A DNA stretch of 64,000 bases from Talinum fruticosum (GCA_021018815.1 JAITYX010000009.1:5458501-5522500), one strand, 5' to 3'; positions 22,934-34,727 are shown, counted from the stretch's first letter. The notes: generated by a model from the letters alone, not told the origin. Made by a program: numbers and translations.

Positions 22934-23519
22934 CTTATTGAATGAAGAAACGAGTACATCGGACTAAAAAGCAGTGATGCAAAATTGGAAACAACGAGAA
23001 TGAAAAAGAACTAGAAACAACAGGGGGACAATTAAAAGCCCTAGTACTAGACTCGGGATAGGGATGCACTCCCAAGCTAATAGCGAATTCTTTGTCCTCC
23101 TCGGCGTCAATCTAATTAACGTACTTGTACCCTTCATTACCGATTCGGTGATGTGGGTGTGACATGGCTCATGACGATGCGAGAACGAATTCCCCTCTAG
23201 GTTCTTCTCTTGCTCAAATAGTAGACCAAAGACATTATTCCCAGCCGAGGTTGGTCCGAGTCTGGCATGGATTATTCCTATTCGAGGAGGTAGGGTGCCT
23301 CATTTTCTAATATATAACAATCATTGAAAATCGTAAGCTAGGTACCAGAATTCCCTACTCTTTGAGGTGGTAAGGTTCGGGAAAACCATAGTAGGGAAGT
23401 CATCCCTTTCTTTTAGGAGCTGTCCATTTAGAGTATGAGGAAATGGCTTGATGGAGTAAGGCTGTGTGAGGTGCGAGTCCTTCTAGTGTGAACTTCCTTC
23501 TTGGCTTGAGGCTATTTCC

Positions 23520-23960
23520 TTAGCGCGATTGATAGCTTAGCCTAAATTTATAGTTGTTAGTGGGTTCAAGGGGTGGAAAGATAGGGTGGTATGCCCTTTG
23601 GCCTGCGAGTAGACCTGAAAAATACCCCTTCTTTCTAAGTATCGAGTGGACACTAGGGTTACCATAAGGATTGAAGTTAAGAGGTGATAGTAGAACGAGA
23701 TTGTCCCTAAATCCATATAACTCCTCATCGTTGGCATCGTGATCGATCTCAACCATAGATTCCTTGGAGGTGATAGTAGAATAGAGATTGTCCCCATTGA
23801 TGGTTATAACTTGACCTTTGATGACCATCTTAACTTTCGATGCAATGTAAAGGGCACTTGCTTGATGATCATGTAACCAAGGGCGTCCTAGGAGCAAATT
23901 TAATGAAGTCTGGGATGTCTAGGCCTTAGAAGTGAATGTTCCTTTCTACTGGCCATACAT
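23520..23960 (-). pseudogene. Retropepsin-region remnant of Tat element A2
   Basis: The 125-codon open stretch begins MLLGRPWLHDHQASALYI, a signature found just after the aspartic protease in Tat-type polyproteins, followed by KMVIKGQVITINGDNLYS and VEIDHDANDEELYGF. The active-site region lies upstream (about 23960-24130) in broken frames with RAYDNPKGTALGTL. Function would be polyprotein cleavage. Confidence 0.65.
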
Positions 23961-24226
23961 TTATTGTTAACGTTCCTAAAGCTGTTCCCTTAGGATTGTC
24001 ATAGGCTCGGAGATGGATAGCTCTGTATAGAGAGTTGTTGCTTTCTAATTCCTAACATTTTTCTCGGTCCTCCGAGGACGGACATTCACAATCGATATGT
24101 TATATACCAAAGTTAAGGGAACGAACTTGTTGATGCAAGTTACATTTAAATAAAGGGCATTGTTGTGTGCAATGCCTTATTTAGGGAGATGCTTTTGATC
24201 AAAAGTAATTGTTCTGTCCCCACTTG

Positions 24227-24519
24227 TTAACCAATCGTACTACTTCCTCGAGGCATGGTTTCAAGGGAGACCTCAATCTTGCTAAGAGAATCAATTAAGG
24301 CATGTCTATGTTTTTGGAAGTAGATATGAGTTGCGAGATTGAAATGTCCACTTTTAACTTTTGAAGTCTGTTTCGGGATTGGGTCTTCTTCTTTAGCACC
24401 TTCGGGTTCTTTTGGGGCTTCTCGAGGCTGTTTTGGACCCAATGGTGCATTATGTCGTCTAGATCTAGTAAGGAATTAGATTTACGGACCTTTACGTTCT
24501 CCTCAAAAGCATTCTGCAC
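24227..24519 (-). pseudogene. Gag C-terminal remnant of Tat element A2
   Basis: Overlapping frames give HWVQNSLEKPQK, LKVDISISQLISTSKN, and ALIDSLSKIEVSLETMPR. The last is the familiar gag-pol linker of Tat-like elements (an alternation of HRxAL and KIxV). The N-terminal gag is missing: at about 24515 the sequence changes directly into LTR sequence. Confidence 0.6.
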
Positions 24520-24898
24520 TTTGATACTAGTGATTACGAAATACGGCGTTTGCCGTCTTCTTGAGGTCTTTAGCTCCGTGTTTGGTTGGACAAAAAAATG
24601 AATCGCATAATTCTAAGCACTGGAAGTTCTCGTACGTGGCACCGGACATTCGTTGACGCTGGAGGTTTGGCCCTGGCTTGAATTGTTCAAGAGAAAAAGG
24701 AGTTTTGGATAGACCCAAGGCAAAAGGCTTTTTATTTGGTGCTTGGAGTTTTTATGGTCTACTAGCTTCCGTCGCACCAATCGGACACGAGACCGTGATC
24801 CAAATCCACAAACGAGGACTCGGGATTTCATCATCAGGCCCACAATATAAAATATAGAATTAAAAGTGATAAGGGAGGACACATTTTAGGTTTCTACA
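24515..24898 (-). repeat. Truncated 5' LTR of Tat element A2
   Basis: The 384-bp LTR start (minus strand TGTAGAAACCTAAAA) aligns with 13320-13706. About 1.6 kb of LTR, the primer-binding site and most of gag are deleted, fusing the LTR to gag. The end CTACA is intact and flanked by ACGGC. Confidence 0.75.
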
Positions 24899-24903
24899 AC
24901 GGC
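24899..24903. repeat. Right target site duplication of Tat element A2
   Basis: ACGGC directly after CTACA; pairs with ACGGT at 11697-11701. Confidence 0.75.
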
Positions 24904-26185
24904 CGTGGTGGCGGCACAAGCCGAGAGTCGGGCGTTTGCTGCCCAATTTTTTCCGTTTTTAGTTGTGTCCTTATGGGTCCTATATGTGTAGGCCAACATT
25001 CTTCCATGGGCCCAACTTCAACTCCATCCAAGTGTAGGTGTTGCACGGGAATTAAGTGAGAGGAGGATCTTATTTGAAGGTCCTTTTGGGTTTTGTTGGT
25101 ACCTTGGCGAACGCGTCACGCCTCAAATCTGCTATAACCCATGGCCTCCGATCGTTCCTTATGATCCACCCTAGACCATGTTGCGTTTTCACTCTCTTTC
25201 TCAATAGGAGCATGAGGAAGCAATTATCGGGTATCCTTATACATAGTTTTTAAACTTGTATTCATCATATGCTTATCATTTAGGACGAATTATGATCCGA
25301 TTGGTGAGCCAGTCATCTCTTTCTCCTTTTTTGTGTGGTTGAATTTCTTATATGGAAATTAAGTTCATCTTTGTAGCTTCTCCCAAAGGATATCTATATC
25401 TCGAGTCTTGATGTGGATGTCTCATAGCCTATGGAATCCCCGTGTTCCATAAGAATTCCATAAATTTCCGAAGAGGAGTGTGTGGGGCATCCTCTCCCTA
25501 AGAGCTGGCAATGGGTAATAGTTTTATGCTCTTTACTATTATTTTCATGCTAAAGGTGTCTTGCTAATCACCATAAATCTTGTAGTATGATCGAGAACAA
25601 TGCCGAACCACATCTATTAGGTTCCAGTCTTCCTTTAAAGGTATTTGAGATTTATTTACCGGAAAGATATTCCAAACATGGGTGAGTCTTAGTTAGTGTA
25701 AATGCTAAATTTACTGAGCTTTTAGTAAATGTGCTAATTGTTCCATCATTTTGTGGAGGCATTGATCTAGATCGTCTTTGTCGGGAGGCTTCCTTGGTGG
25801 CTCGGGGACTCAAGCTCACTCATCCGAACAACAAATGCCCTCTCGGTGAGTACGACTATAATAGGCACTTCACGTCGCTCACATCATTAGAGTGCTTACG
25901 AAGCGGGGCCTAGCACATCTGCCTCTGGGCTTAGCTCTTCCGGGTTGGGCCTAGCTTTTACGAAGATTGTACGGACACTTTGCCTCTCCAAGCACTTGAT
26001 TGTCACGGTAACCCGATTGATTTTCATCGGATGTCATAAAGCGAGCCTTCTCATTGAGCTTCTCAATCTCTCGGGCCCATGGGGCTAGCTCTTCACAAGC
26101 TGGTGGACACGGTCGGTTTTCCACATCCATCTTGGAGGACTTCAGCAATTATCTCTTTGATGATGCTTCAGATGATGAAGATTAG
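24899..26185 (+). pseudogene. Antisense PMD-like gene in Tat element A1, 3' part
   Basis: Continuation of the gene starting at 10445. It contains a region matching ATRYPYTQFLNL of A2, intron signals near 25301-25376 (GTGAGC...TTTGTAG) and near 25514-25586 (GTAATA...CTTGTAG), LRSGA and the acidic C-terminus ending DDASDDED with TAG at 26183. Stops and frameshifts are frequent. Shared stop and intron positions with A2 support a real ancestral gene. Confidence 0.6.
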
Positions 26186-26999
26186 TCAACTCCTTACGGG
26201 GTAATTTTGCTTTTAATGTTTAATGTTTTTGTAATATTATTACTCTATGCAATTGGGATGAATGCAAGGAATCCATTCTAAAAATGCTCTCTTTTATTAA
26301 TATGATGCAAAAAAATTCTAAGGAAAATTGCAAAGATAAATCGAAAAAATTTGCACTAGCCCCCATTCCCCCAAAAGAAAATAATATAAGGAAAATAGGA
26401 CTTTGTAAGTGCATGACCCAAAATAAAAGATCTTGGTCGAAATTGGCCTAAAAAGAAATATAAAATGGCCCAAAGAGTGCTCGGACCGAAAAAATAAGTC
26501 GGATCGATCACTCGGCCGACGCCGACCAACCTAGGGTGGCCGAGGCTCTGTCGATATTCGGTGGCATAGCATAGGAAGACTCCGAACCTGGACACTCCTA
26601 TAAATTGGACCCTCAGCCGGATATAGGAAATTATGCCTTCTAAACCTTCTTTTGCAATTTCCTCGGAAAAACAATTTCTACGGAATTGCCTCGGTGCCTT
26701 GAATAACCTTTTCACTTTCAAAGATGAACTATATGACTAAATTCCCCGCTGGATTCACGAGATGATAGATGTTGATAGGTTAGCATTGTCGCAATATGGA
26801 CTAAATACTTTATTCGAGCATTCGACATGTGAAAGTCAATTATGGCCTTCTAGGGTTCACACTACCATGTTTTCGAGGTTTGGGGATAAGGAATTGTTTC
26901 CCCTGCTGAAGAGTTTGATGCCATTCTAGGCATTTGACATAGTACAAAACCTATGTTGCCGAAGCCTTTTGTCAATATGCATGAAACCTATAAAAGCCT

Positions 27000-27660
27000 G
27001 CTAAAGTTGTACTTAAATTGAGGCACCATGCTTCGATGTGGTGGCGAGAATGTATAGGAGAGTTAAGAGAGGGAAAGAAAAGATCAAAACTTGGAGAAGG
27101 ATGAAAAAGGAGTTGAAAGATAAATTCTTACTAGATCATTATATGCATGATAACTTTCTTAAGTTGCAAATATTGAAGTAAGGAGCAGAGTGTTTTGAGG
27201 AGTATATAAGAGAATTTAGGTACCTCATTTGGAAGTGTGATCTTTTTAGAGTGATCCACAAACCTTGGTAAGATACTTGGTAGGATTGCAAAAGAAGATT
27301 GCAAGTGTAGTTGAATTGCAGCCATATACCACCCTTGATGATCCGAGCTCTTTTTCTCACGTGGTGGATATGCGAGAGAAGATCCCGAGGGAAAGGTGAG
27401 TCCACCAAGACCCCTACAAGCCCAGACACTTACTCAAATTCCCATACTACTCATCCAAAACTGCCCCATCCTAAACCTTAGAAAACAAAACCCCTCCACC
27501 TTAGTCCCCGATAACTTCACGGACCCCTCGAAACAAAATCCCAAATCCGTTGAGACCGGGAGATGTTTTAGGTGCCAATGACTATGACACGATGCCACAC
27601 AATATCCTAACAAGAAGATCATTTCACCGGCTAAGTATCAAGCAGCCTCGGAAGAGTTTT
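27000..27660 (+). pseudogene. Gag of gypsy element B, broken
   Basis: Retrotrans_gag-like pieces: LRHHASMWWREC, DPQTLVRYLVGLQKKIAS and VELQPYTTLDDPSSFSHVV, then a zinc knuckle CFRCQ..HDATQYPNKK whose last Cys is Tyr, and KYQAASEEF. Frames change repeatedly. Confidence 0.7.
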
Positions 27661-28349
27661 AGGTGATGAAACATGAGTTAGACCTAGAATACAACCCACA
27701 GGTGAGTTAAGAGCATGTAGAAGAAGGAGCTGATGAAGGAGATCTTCGATCCTCGGAAGAACCCGTCTTGGGTTTCTTGAGTAAGAAAATCAAGATCAAA
27801 GGGAGAACATCTTTCGTATAAGATGTACCATGAATGATAAGGTGTGTTCATTGATTGTTGATGGAGGAAGATGCACCAATATAGCATCCAAGTCCATGGT
27901 AGACAAACTGAAGTTGCCATTGATCCCTCATCCAGCCCCATAGCATTCAATGATTGAACCAAGGAAAAGGTATCTAAGTTACATCTAGATGTCTTGTTGC
28001 TTTATCCATAGGCAAGTCATATAGAGATGAAATTTGGTGTAATGTGATCCCTATAAATGTTTATCATTTATTGTGAGGGAGACTTTGGTTGTTTAATAGG
28101 CTTGTCATGCATGATGGTTGGTTGGACACCTACACCTTTGTGGAAGATAAGAAGAAAATCACCCTCACCTCTCTTAAACCCTCCCTAATCCGGAAACCCG
28201 GAGAGAGTTCCAAGCTTCGTCCTACTAACGGACCCTTTAAAGTCTCATCGGCATGAGTTTGAGTCACTCAGATTCTGACTTATGCTTGGATAGGAAGTTG
28301 CCCCATCCTTATATGTTACCCGTCCTTTACTCACTCCACTACTACAAGA

Positions 28350-29760
28350 ATTTACCCATGTTTTTCGCATAGAAATTTTGCCATACCTACCCCCAAAGAG
28401 GTCAATTCAACACGAGAATTGACCTATACCCGGATGGTCCACTACCCAGCAAAGCAGCCTACAGAACGAACCTAAAAGACAAAGTTAAAGTGCAAAGGCA
28501 GGTTGATGAATTGTTGGCAAAGGGAATAATTAGGGAAAGTCTAAGTCGTTCGTTCGGTGCCTGGTTTGCTTGTTCCTAACAAAGATAGCACTTAGAGAAT
28601 GTGTGTGAATAGTAGAGCCATTAACAAAATAACCAATAACTATAGATTTCCTATTCTCATATTAGAAGACATACTTGATGAGTTGCATGGGTCCTCGGTT
28701 ATTTCGAAGGTCGACTCGAGAAGTGGCTACTATCGGATCGAGAATCTATAAAGGGGATGAATGGAAGACAACCTTTAAAGCTAAGGTTGGCTCTGTATGA
28801 ATGACTTGTGATGCCCTTTGGCCTGTCCAATGCCCCTAGTACATTTATGAGGTTGATGAACCTGGTGTTGAAACCACTCATAGGGAAGTGTGTGGTTGTG
28901 TACTTTGATGATATTCCGGTTTACGAGTGGAACTATGAAAGAGCATTCGACCACCTTAGAACAGATCCTACGAGATGATATCCTAGTAGAAACTCTATGG
29001 CAACTTAGAAAAGTGCCAGTTTTTTTACCTCACAAGTTACTTTTCTTGGCTTTGTTTTGTCTAAGCAAGGAATGCAAGTTGATGATGAGAAGATCCGAGC
29101 CATCTAAGAGTGGCCATTTCGTACCACTATCATCCAAGTAAGGAGCTTCCATGGATTAGCCTCATTTTATAAGAGATTTGTCGGAGATTTTAGCACGATC
29201 GTGGCCCCCATGATTGAATTACTCAAAGAGAAGAAGTCCCGAGTGAACTAAAGCAGCTCATAAAGCTTTTGAAGAAATCAAATAGAGGCTAACTTTTGCA
29301 CCTATGCTAGCCCTGCATGATTTCTTGAAGGCCGTTTAAAGTGGAGTGTGATGCATCGGGAGTTAGCATTAGAGTTGTGCTAACCTAGGAAGGTACACCT
29401 CTTGCATACTTCACTGAGAAGTTAATGACAATAGGAGGAAGTACTCTACGTATGATAATGAGTTCTATGCCATTATCCGAGCTCTTGAGCATTAGAGACA
29501 CTACCTCATTGGTCCTGAGTTCATCTTACACTCGGACCATGAAGCTCTCAAGTACATCCAAGGACAACACAAACTCAATCTAAGACATGCTAAGTGGGTC
29601 GCGTATTTTTAGTCTTACCACTTCAAGATTAAACACGGAGCTGGACACCTTAACAAAGGTACTTGACGCACTATCCGGGAGGTATTTATTACTCTCTATG
29701 CTTGATTCTCGACTTATTGGTTTTGAGTTGATTAAGACTTAATATGCTAGAGATGATGAT
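28350..29760 (+). pseudogene. Reverse transcriptase and RNase H of gypsy element B, broken
   Basis: RT pieces include WPVQCP / [14 protein letters not shown] in overlapping frames, then VYFDDI coded at 28898-28915, the YxDD catalytic motif. RNase H is seen as FKVECDASGVSIRVVL near 29335 and LTKVLDALSGRYLLL near 29660. Many stops (TAG prominent). Confidence 0.75.
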
Positions 29761-30785
29761 TTGAAGGAGATTTTTGAGAAATGTTGTCAGCACCCTCTCG
29801 GAAAGTTTATTGTAGAACGAGGTTATTTATTCAAAGGAATAAGATTGTGTGTTCCTTAGGGACGATATAGGGAGCTACTGATTCAAGAGCTGCATGGTAC
29901 GAGATCTAGCTTGTAATTTTAGCATGCAAAAGACCACAACAATATTGAAGGAGCATTACTTCGGCCTAAGATGGCCCTAGATGTCGAGCATTACATCAAG
30001 AGGTGTGCTACTTGTCGGTTGGCCAAGAATCATGCTCTTCCCCAAGGTTTGTAAACCCCACTGCATATCCCGAAGTTTCTTATGAGGATGTCGGCCTCTA
30101 CTTTGTCACGAGTCTACCCCGGACACAAAGGTCCACGAGACTTTGTAAGGTGGTAGTTTACGGGTTTTCAAAAATTTCCCATTTTATACCTTGTCATACT
30201 ACATTTGATGCTTCTAAAGTGGTTAATTTATATTTAAAAAAGGTGTCAAACTACATGGTATTCCCGGAAGTATGGTCTCGGATAGAGATTGTTGTGTCAT
30301 GTTGAGTTTGCCTACAACGAAGCTCGAGTAAAGCCACTGGTTTATCCCCCTTTTATGTGTATGTGGACTTAACCCTCTTACCCACTTGATTTGGTTCCTA
30401 TTTCTACACCGACCAGGTATAGGCTGGGAAGAAGAACAACGAGCCAAAGAGATTAAATATATTCACAATAAGGTGAAAGAGAGGATTGAAAAATCCAATA
30501 CTGCAACTAAGTCATATGCTGATAGGCATTAAGGGGAAGCCCACTTTCAACCAGGAGACCTTGTGTGGATTCACATCGGAAAGGAGAGATTTCCTTCCAA
30601 AAGCAAATCTTTGTTGCTTGCCGAGGTCGAGATGGTTCTTTCGAGGTGCTTGAAGCAAGTAGGTCCTAATGCCTACAAAATTGACTTACCTAGAGAGTAC
30701 GGAGTCTCGGCCACATTTAATGTAGGCTGACCTGAAGCCCTACTATAGTGAGGATCTGTCGAGTTTGAGGACAAACTCTTTTGAG
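29760..30785 (+). pseudogene. Integrase and pol C-terminus of gypsy element B, broken
   Basis: The HHCC region ends CATCRLAKNHALPQGL at about 30006. The core gives a KFPILYLVILH / TFDASKVVNLYLKKV region (30205-30245), EFAYNEARVKP near 30300, and the C-terminal end GPFEVLE-type sequence (DGSFEVLEASRS), LPREYGVS-like sequence and LRTNSFEEGG. A segment equivalent to the middle of the core, including the second catalytic Asp, is missing between about 30270 and 30300, as shown by B2, which retains it. Confidence 0.7.
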
Positions 30786-32155
30786 GAAGGAGGGAATGAT
30801 TGAAATATTCCATCGTATAAAGCTACCAGCTAAGAACCCACTGGACAAAGTAATTCTAAGCTAGTAGGAAAGCAATCCAAGAGTTTGGCCATACTAATCG
30901 AGGATGTGAATGAAAGTTTTATCTCGGGACTATTGGGCCTAGATCAATGCAAAGGAAGTTTGAGTTATCCTAGCTTCACGAACTACATTTACACCTAGAA
31001 CCCACCACGCTCGGTTTCGAGTGATATTTGTCATTTGTGACTTGAGCAGTTCATTTTGTTTAATTGTGAACAATCTTGGTTCGTAATAATTAGAGACATG
31101 TTGTATGTTGTTATTCAGTTGCTAGCAAGTTACTACTTCTTATAAGTATTCATAGGTTTTTAGTAAGATTTTTAACACGAGTCACAAACAGAAACCACAC
31201 TCCTTCTAGTTATTGGTTGGTGGTTTTCACGAAGAAATCAAGAGTATTTCGAGTTAAGAGAAGTTGCAAACCTCACTTAGAAGATGAAGAAATCAGATTC
31301 GAAGATATCTTACAAGTTAACCACGTTTTTAGCCTCGAAACTAGCCCACTTGTAAGCTTGTTCCTAGGCTACGACCTACCTTTTGGAGTGGTCAATTAGG
31401 ATGCCTTCTTGTAGCATTGTCAATCCATTTTAGTCTTTTCAACCAAACACAACACGTCAAGGGAAAAGGAGATGTTCTTATTAGTTTAGGCAGTGACACA
31501 GTCGGACACTTTTTAAAGTTTCTATTTTTTATTTTCAACTAGATTAATCATTGTCATTAATATTAATTAACTATAATTTGTCTTAATCTTTCCTTAATGA
31601 TTGGGAAGGTATTTTGCTCAGGAACTTTCCCTATATAATGCCTTCCTGATTGATTCATTTACTCTGTCTTTAACTTAGAATGTTTGAGTGAATCAAACTT
31701 CGTCTTTCAAAAATTCCCTAGCTATTGTAGCGTGGTTTGGCAACCAAGTGGTGATCTCTTAGGTCTTAGAAGTCTCATGTTAGATCCAATCCCAGGCAAC
31801 CTTATTTGCTACCTTTGCTTGATTTCGAGGTTGGACAAACTGTCCCTTATGAGTTCTTTTCCATTATCACTTCCGGACACAATATCCAGTTTAGGCACAA
31901 TATCTGGTTCTTCCGAGTTCCTTGGCCCTCCAGGCGGTATTATCCGATCTAGGCACAATATATGGTTCTTTTTCATTATTACTTCAAGTAAATTCAGCCT
32001 AGTTCGAGGCCAACTTTGACGTCTAGTTGGCATTTTAGGGTTCATTTCTACCTTAATTTTCTAGCATAAATAGAGGGTCTCTCCTCCCACAGTTTACACA
32101 CCTTCACACACCCCGAGACACCATGAGCAGCTAGAAAATCTCCCAAGTCTGTTGA
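30786..32155 (+). repeat. 3' non-coding region and probable LTR of gypsy element B
   Basis: No coding sequence. About 30790-31710 is matched in inverted orientation by 34728-35620. A TATA-like CTATATAATG lies at 31631-31640, so this probably includes an LTR, but I cannot place its ends. A 58-bp imperfect direct repeat (TAGGCACAATAT at 31892 and 31950) is present. Confidence 0.5.
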
Positions 32156-32815
32156 ATTTTAAAACTCACTAGTTTGATTAGTATAGGCCATCTGTTGACG
32201 GGCGGAATGGGGAGCATCCCTCTCTATTTCGGACCTTCACCCCCAAACATCGGATTCTTAGTTTAAAGACCGATGGAGTCTCTTTCAAAACCTCTTTTAA
32301 GTTTAGTCTTTCCATACTAAGATTGGAAGAGTATTTTCTATATTTTTGTTAGTTTTTACTCCTTAAAACTAACGGACGACTCCTTTTGCTTTTATTTTTT
32401 CTTATTTGCTTCTCAACATTTTAGGTTAATGGGAAAATCGGGTTTCATTTTGACGACTAAGGCTGTAAGGCCAAGACCGAGTCCTCGGTCATGGCCCTAT
32501 AGCAGACGCCAGTGACTAGTGAGCATAGGCTAATGTCTGGCGTCGTCTAGTAGCGAGGGCTCAACACTCGGCCCAACTATATTTCTCTTTTTGGTCTAAG
32601 AGAATAGAAAAAATAAAATGATTAAGAAAAATTGCCAATCATACTTTCACCTAAAGCTGTTTTAAAATCAGATTCCAAAAGAAATAATCTTAGTAAGAGG
32701 CTCACCTGACTTTCAAAATCAACTTTTAATAGAATGTTAAAAAAATGAGAGCTAAAATTTGTAGGGAAACTTGGTCCGACTGGTTCCCTACGGGGACTAG
32801 GCCGTGGTGCCCACA
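32156..32815 (+). repeat. Partial 5' LTR of Tat element A4
   Basis: Matches the complement of 11702-12480 and 46480-46990: CATACTAAGATTGGAAGAGT-type sequence, then a GC-rich end. It ends CCCACA before the primer-binding site. Confidence 0.65.
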
Positions 32816-32816
32816 A

Positions 32817-32833
32817 TGGCAACTCCACTTGGG
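32817..32833 (+). promoter_or_regulatory. Primer-binding site of Tat element A4
   Basis: TGGCAACTCCACTTGGG one base after the LTR end. It resembles the TGGCGACTCC-type site I associate with Tat/Ogre elements (tRNA-Arg type), with a CG-to-CA change. The tRNA identity is from memory and should be treated as tentative. Confidence 0.5.
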
Positions 32834-33569
32834 TCATCGCTTATTAAGAGGGTGAGACATGAAAATTAATATTGTGAGTTTTCTTATTATGTTTTGCATT
32901 AGCCATATTGCATTTATGCAACCTTGGACATAGTTCCTTTTAATTTCGAGCTTTAAGCTATACCCTTGAGTGAACATTTTCGGAGAGGTCGAACTATTGA
33001 CTCGGTGGGCCCACTTAGGCTTGACACACTAGGAAGATGGTTACTCACCACTCATAGCACGCTTTTTCTGATAAAGAGGCACTGATTATTCAAGTCCTGC
33101 TACGCATCCCATAGGGGACAAAATTTTCGGACTACAAGTCACCATGTATCCATCCTATAATTTTACTTTTTTGGCCATACAACCTTTGTAGTGTAGTTCG
33201 TACCTCTTTTTCATTTGCATGCTTGGAACGAATGTAGATTCTTTTAGTATTTAACCTTTTTCCCGTGAGCCTTTAGTTTAAGTTAGGTTTGCTAAATAAT
33301 CCTTGCATGGGTGGAAAAATAAAATAAAATAATGAACCTTCTTGAATCGGTCTATTTTGTGCATTTTCGCCAACGAGTCCAAATTCACCTCTCCTTTTAA
33401 GTTCGGTCCATTAATTGTGTCTCGACCTTTTTTTTAAGTCACCGACTACCGGGCATAGCCTTCATCGGTCTTCTCCGGTCAGCCGTGGTGGGTCCTCTCG
33501 TGGACTCCATCTTTTCTTTAGTAGATTTTAAGTGTTGATCGTCGGCATGCTTGAATTTTTGTCCATCAT
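32834..33569 (+). other. Leader of Tat element A4, no gene seen
   Basis: Non-coding leader between primer-binding site and minisatellite; no reading frame or hairpin that I can support. Confidence 0.4.
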
Positions 33570-34165
33570 ACGAATCCATTCCTAATTAGGAGAGTCTTCT
33601 ATTTGCATTTGGCTAAAGTCACAATTCATCTCAATTGGGAGACTTCATTTTTGCATTTTAAACGAAAATTTATCCGTAATGAGGAGAGTCTTTTATTTGC
33701 ATTTAGCCAAAGTCAAAATTTATCCCTAATTAGGAGAGTCATTTTTTCATTTAGCCAAACTCAAAATTCATCTCAGTTAGGAGAGTCCTTTTTTTTTAAA
33801 GTTAGCCAAATCTAAATTCACCCCTAATTAGAAAATTTTTTATTTTCATTTAGCCAAAATCTAAATTCATCCCTAATTAGAAGAGTCTCATTATTTACAT
33901 TTGGCCAAAATCATAATGCATCCCTAATTAGGAGAGTCTTTTTTTCACATTGGTCAAATTAAAATTCATCTCAAGTTAGGTGAGTCTTTGTTTGCATTTT
34001 GCCAAATGAAATTCATCTCAAAGTAGGTGAGTGTTTTTTGCATTTAGCCAAACAAAATTCGTCTCAAATTAGGTGAGTCTTTGTTTACATTTAGCCAAAT
34101 CAAAATCATCTCAAAATTAAGTGTGTCTTTGTTTGCATTTAGGTAAATAAAATTCGTCCTAATCT
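33570..34165 (+). repeat. Minisatellite of ~50-bp units in the Tat A4 leader
   Basis: About 12 degenerate units with core CATTTAGCCAAA followed by TCATCTC or ATCCCTAATTAGG and GAGTCTTT. The first half of the array has mostly CCCTAATTAGGAGAGTC, and the second half CTCAAATTAGGTGAGTC. Tandem repeats in untranslated regions are known for Tat-type elements. Confidence 0.8.
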
Positions 34166-34409
34166 AAGAGACATCCATTAGCATCATTGCATTTCATTTT
34201 GGTTAATTTGCATTTTTATGTGAATCCAAATAAAAGTGCAAACCATTTTCTTTTTCTTAGGGGTCCGTTGTATTCTCGGGTCAAGCACTTAAGCTCCATC
34301 ACCCCTAAAATTTTCCACGAACCCATCTTGAGCACCTAATCTTTTGGGACATAGGATAGTGAATCCTACTCAAATCGAGAATCCTAGTACGAAGTGACTA
34401 GGGAATAAA

Positions 34410-34500
34410 AAGTAAACTTCAACACCGGCACGTTCGACACCGATATGTCCCACACCAGCACATACCACACGAGTACATCCAACACTAGTACCTCCCATTT
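34410..34500 (+). repeat. Short ~18-bp repeats, Thr/Ser-rich if translated
   Basis: Five imperfect copies of a CACCAGCACATACCACAC-like unit. In one frame they code for alternating Thr, Ser, Asn and His. Possibly the N-terminal part of gag of A4; no other gag motif is recognisable up to 34727. Confidence 0.45.
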
Positions 34501-34727
34501 CTCTAGAAATCACCCCCAACCTAGAGGGTTTGCAACCCCATCTTCATCAAACTACAAAGATGCCTAGTTTTGGAAATCAGTGCGGATTACTTATGTTTCA
34601 AGCTTCCCTTCTTTTCACCCCGGTCTTGGATGCCATTTGTACCTTTTCCTTCCTCTTTCCCCATCCGTTTACTTTCCCCAAACCCATTTTCAGCCTTAAC
34701 TTCAATAGGATTTACTCCCCTCCTCTA

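Larger units (their letters stand above)
11702..24898 (-). mobile_element. Ty3/gypsy Tat-lineage element A2, 13.2 kb, nested in A1
   Basis: On the minus strand, from 24898 down: truncated 5' LTR, gag remnant, protease, RT, two RNase H regions, integrase, long spacer with antisense genes, polypurine tract and a full 2-kb 3' LTR. The second, archaeal-type RNase H between RT-RNase H and integrase marks the Tat lineage (Tat/Ogre/Retand) of non-chromovirus gypsy elements. The ends TGTAG...CTACA and a 5-bp duplication (ACGGT/ACGGC) define the insertion. The flanks join to a continuous A1 antisense gene. All coding parts are interrupted. Confidence 0.85.
24899..27000 (-). mobile_element. Ty3/gypsy Tat element A1, right part
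   Basis: Resumes the A1 sequence interrupted at 11701 and aligns with A2 positions of about 15730-17900. Content is the 3' half of the antisense PMD gene, then the shared non-coding spacer (26190-27000). No minus-strand pol follows; near 27000 it abuts gypsy B gag, so the rest of A1 is lost or displaced. Confidence 0.7.
27000..32150 (+). mobile_element. Ty3/gypsy element B, 5'-truncated, with pol and 3' region
   Basis: Plus-strand gypsy element that begins in mid gag (no 5' LTR or primer-binding site) and runs through protease region, RT, RNase H and integrase to about 30785, then a 3' non-coding region and probable LTR with TATA box at 31633. A second, inverted fragment of the same family lies at 34728-36150. 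Its C-terminus (LRTNSFEEGG) and the domain order RT-RH-INT identify Ty3/gypsy. The clade is not resolved. Confidence 0.8.
32156..34727 (+). mobile_element. Ty3/gypsy Tat-lineage element A4: 5' LTR part, primer-binding site, leader
   Basis: Plus-strand Tat fragment. 32156-32815 is the reverse complement of the A2 LTR region 11702-12480. A primer-binding-site-like sequence follows, then about 750 bp of leader, a ~50-bp minisatellite (33570-34165) and possibly the start of gag. The fragment ends where inverted gypsy B2 begins. The U3 half of the LTR is missing. Confidence 0.65.

Noticed and set aside
31684..32045. Overlapping plus and minus frames of 111 and 78 codons
   Set aside because: Low-complexity sequence in the gypsy B 3' region with a 58-bp direct repeat; no domain in either frame.
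33570..34165. Regularly spaced repeats resembling a CRISPR array
   Set aside because: Repeats are degenerate and directly abutting with no unique spacers, and the context is a plant retrotransposon.
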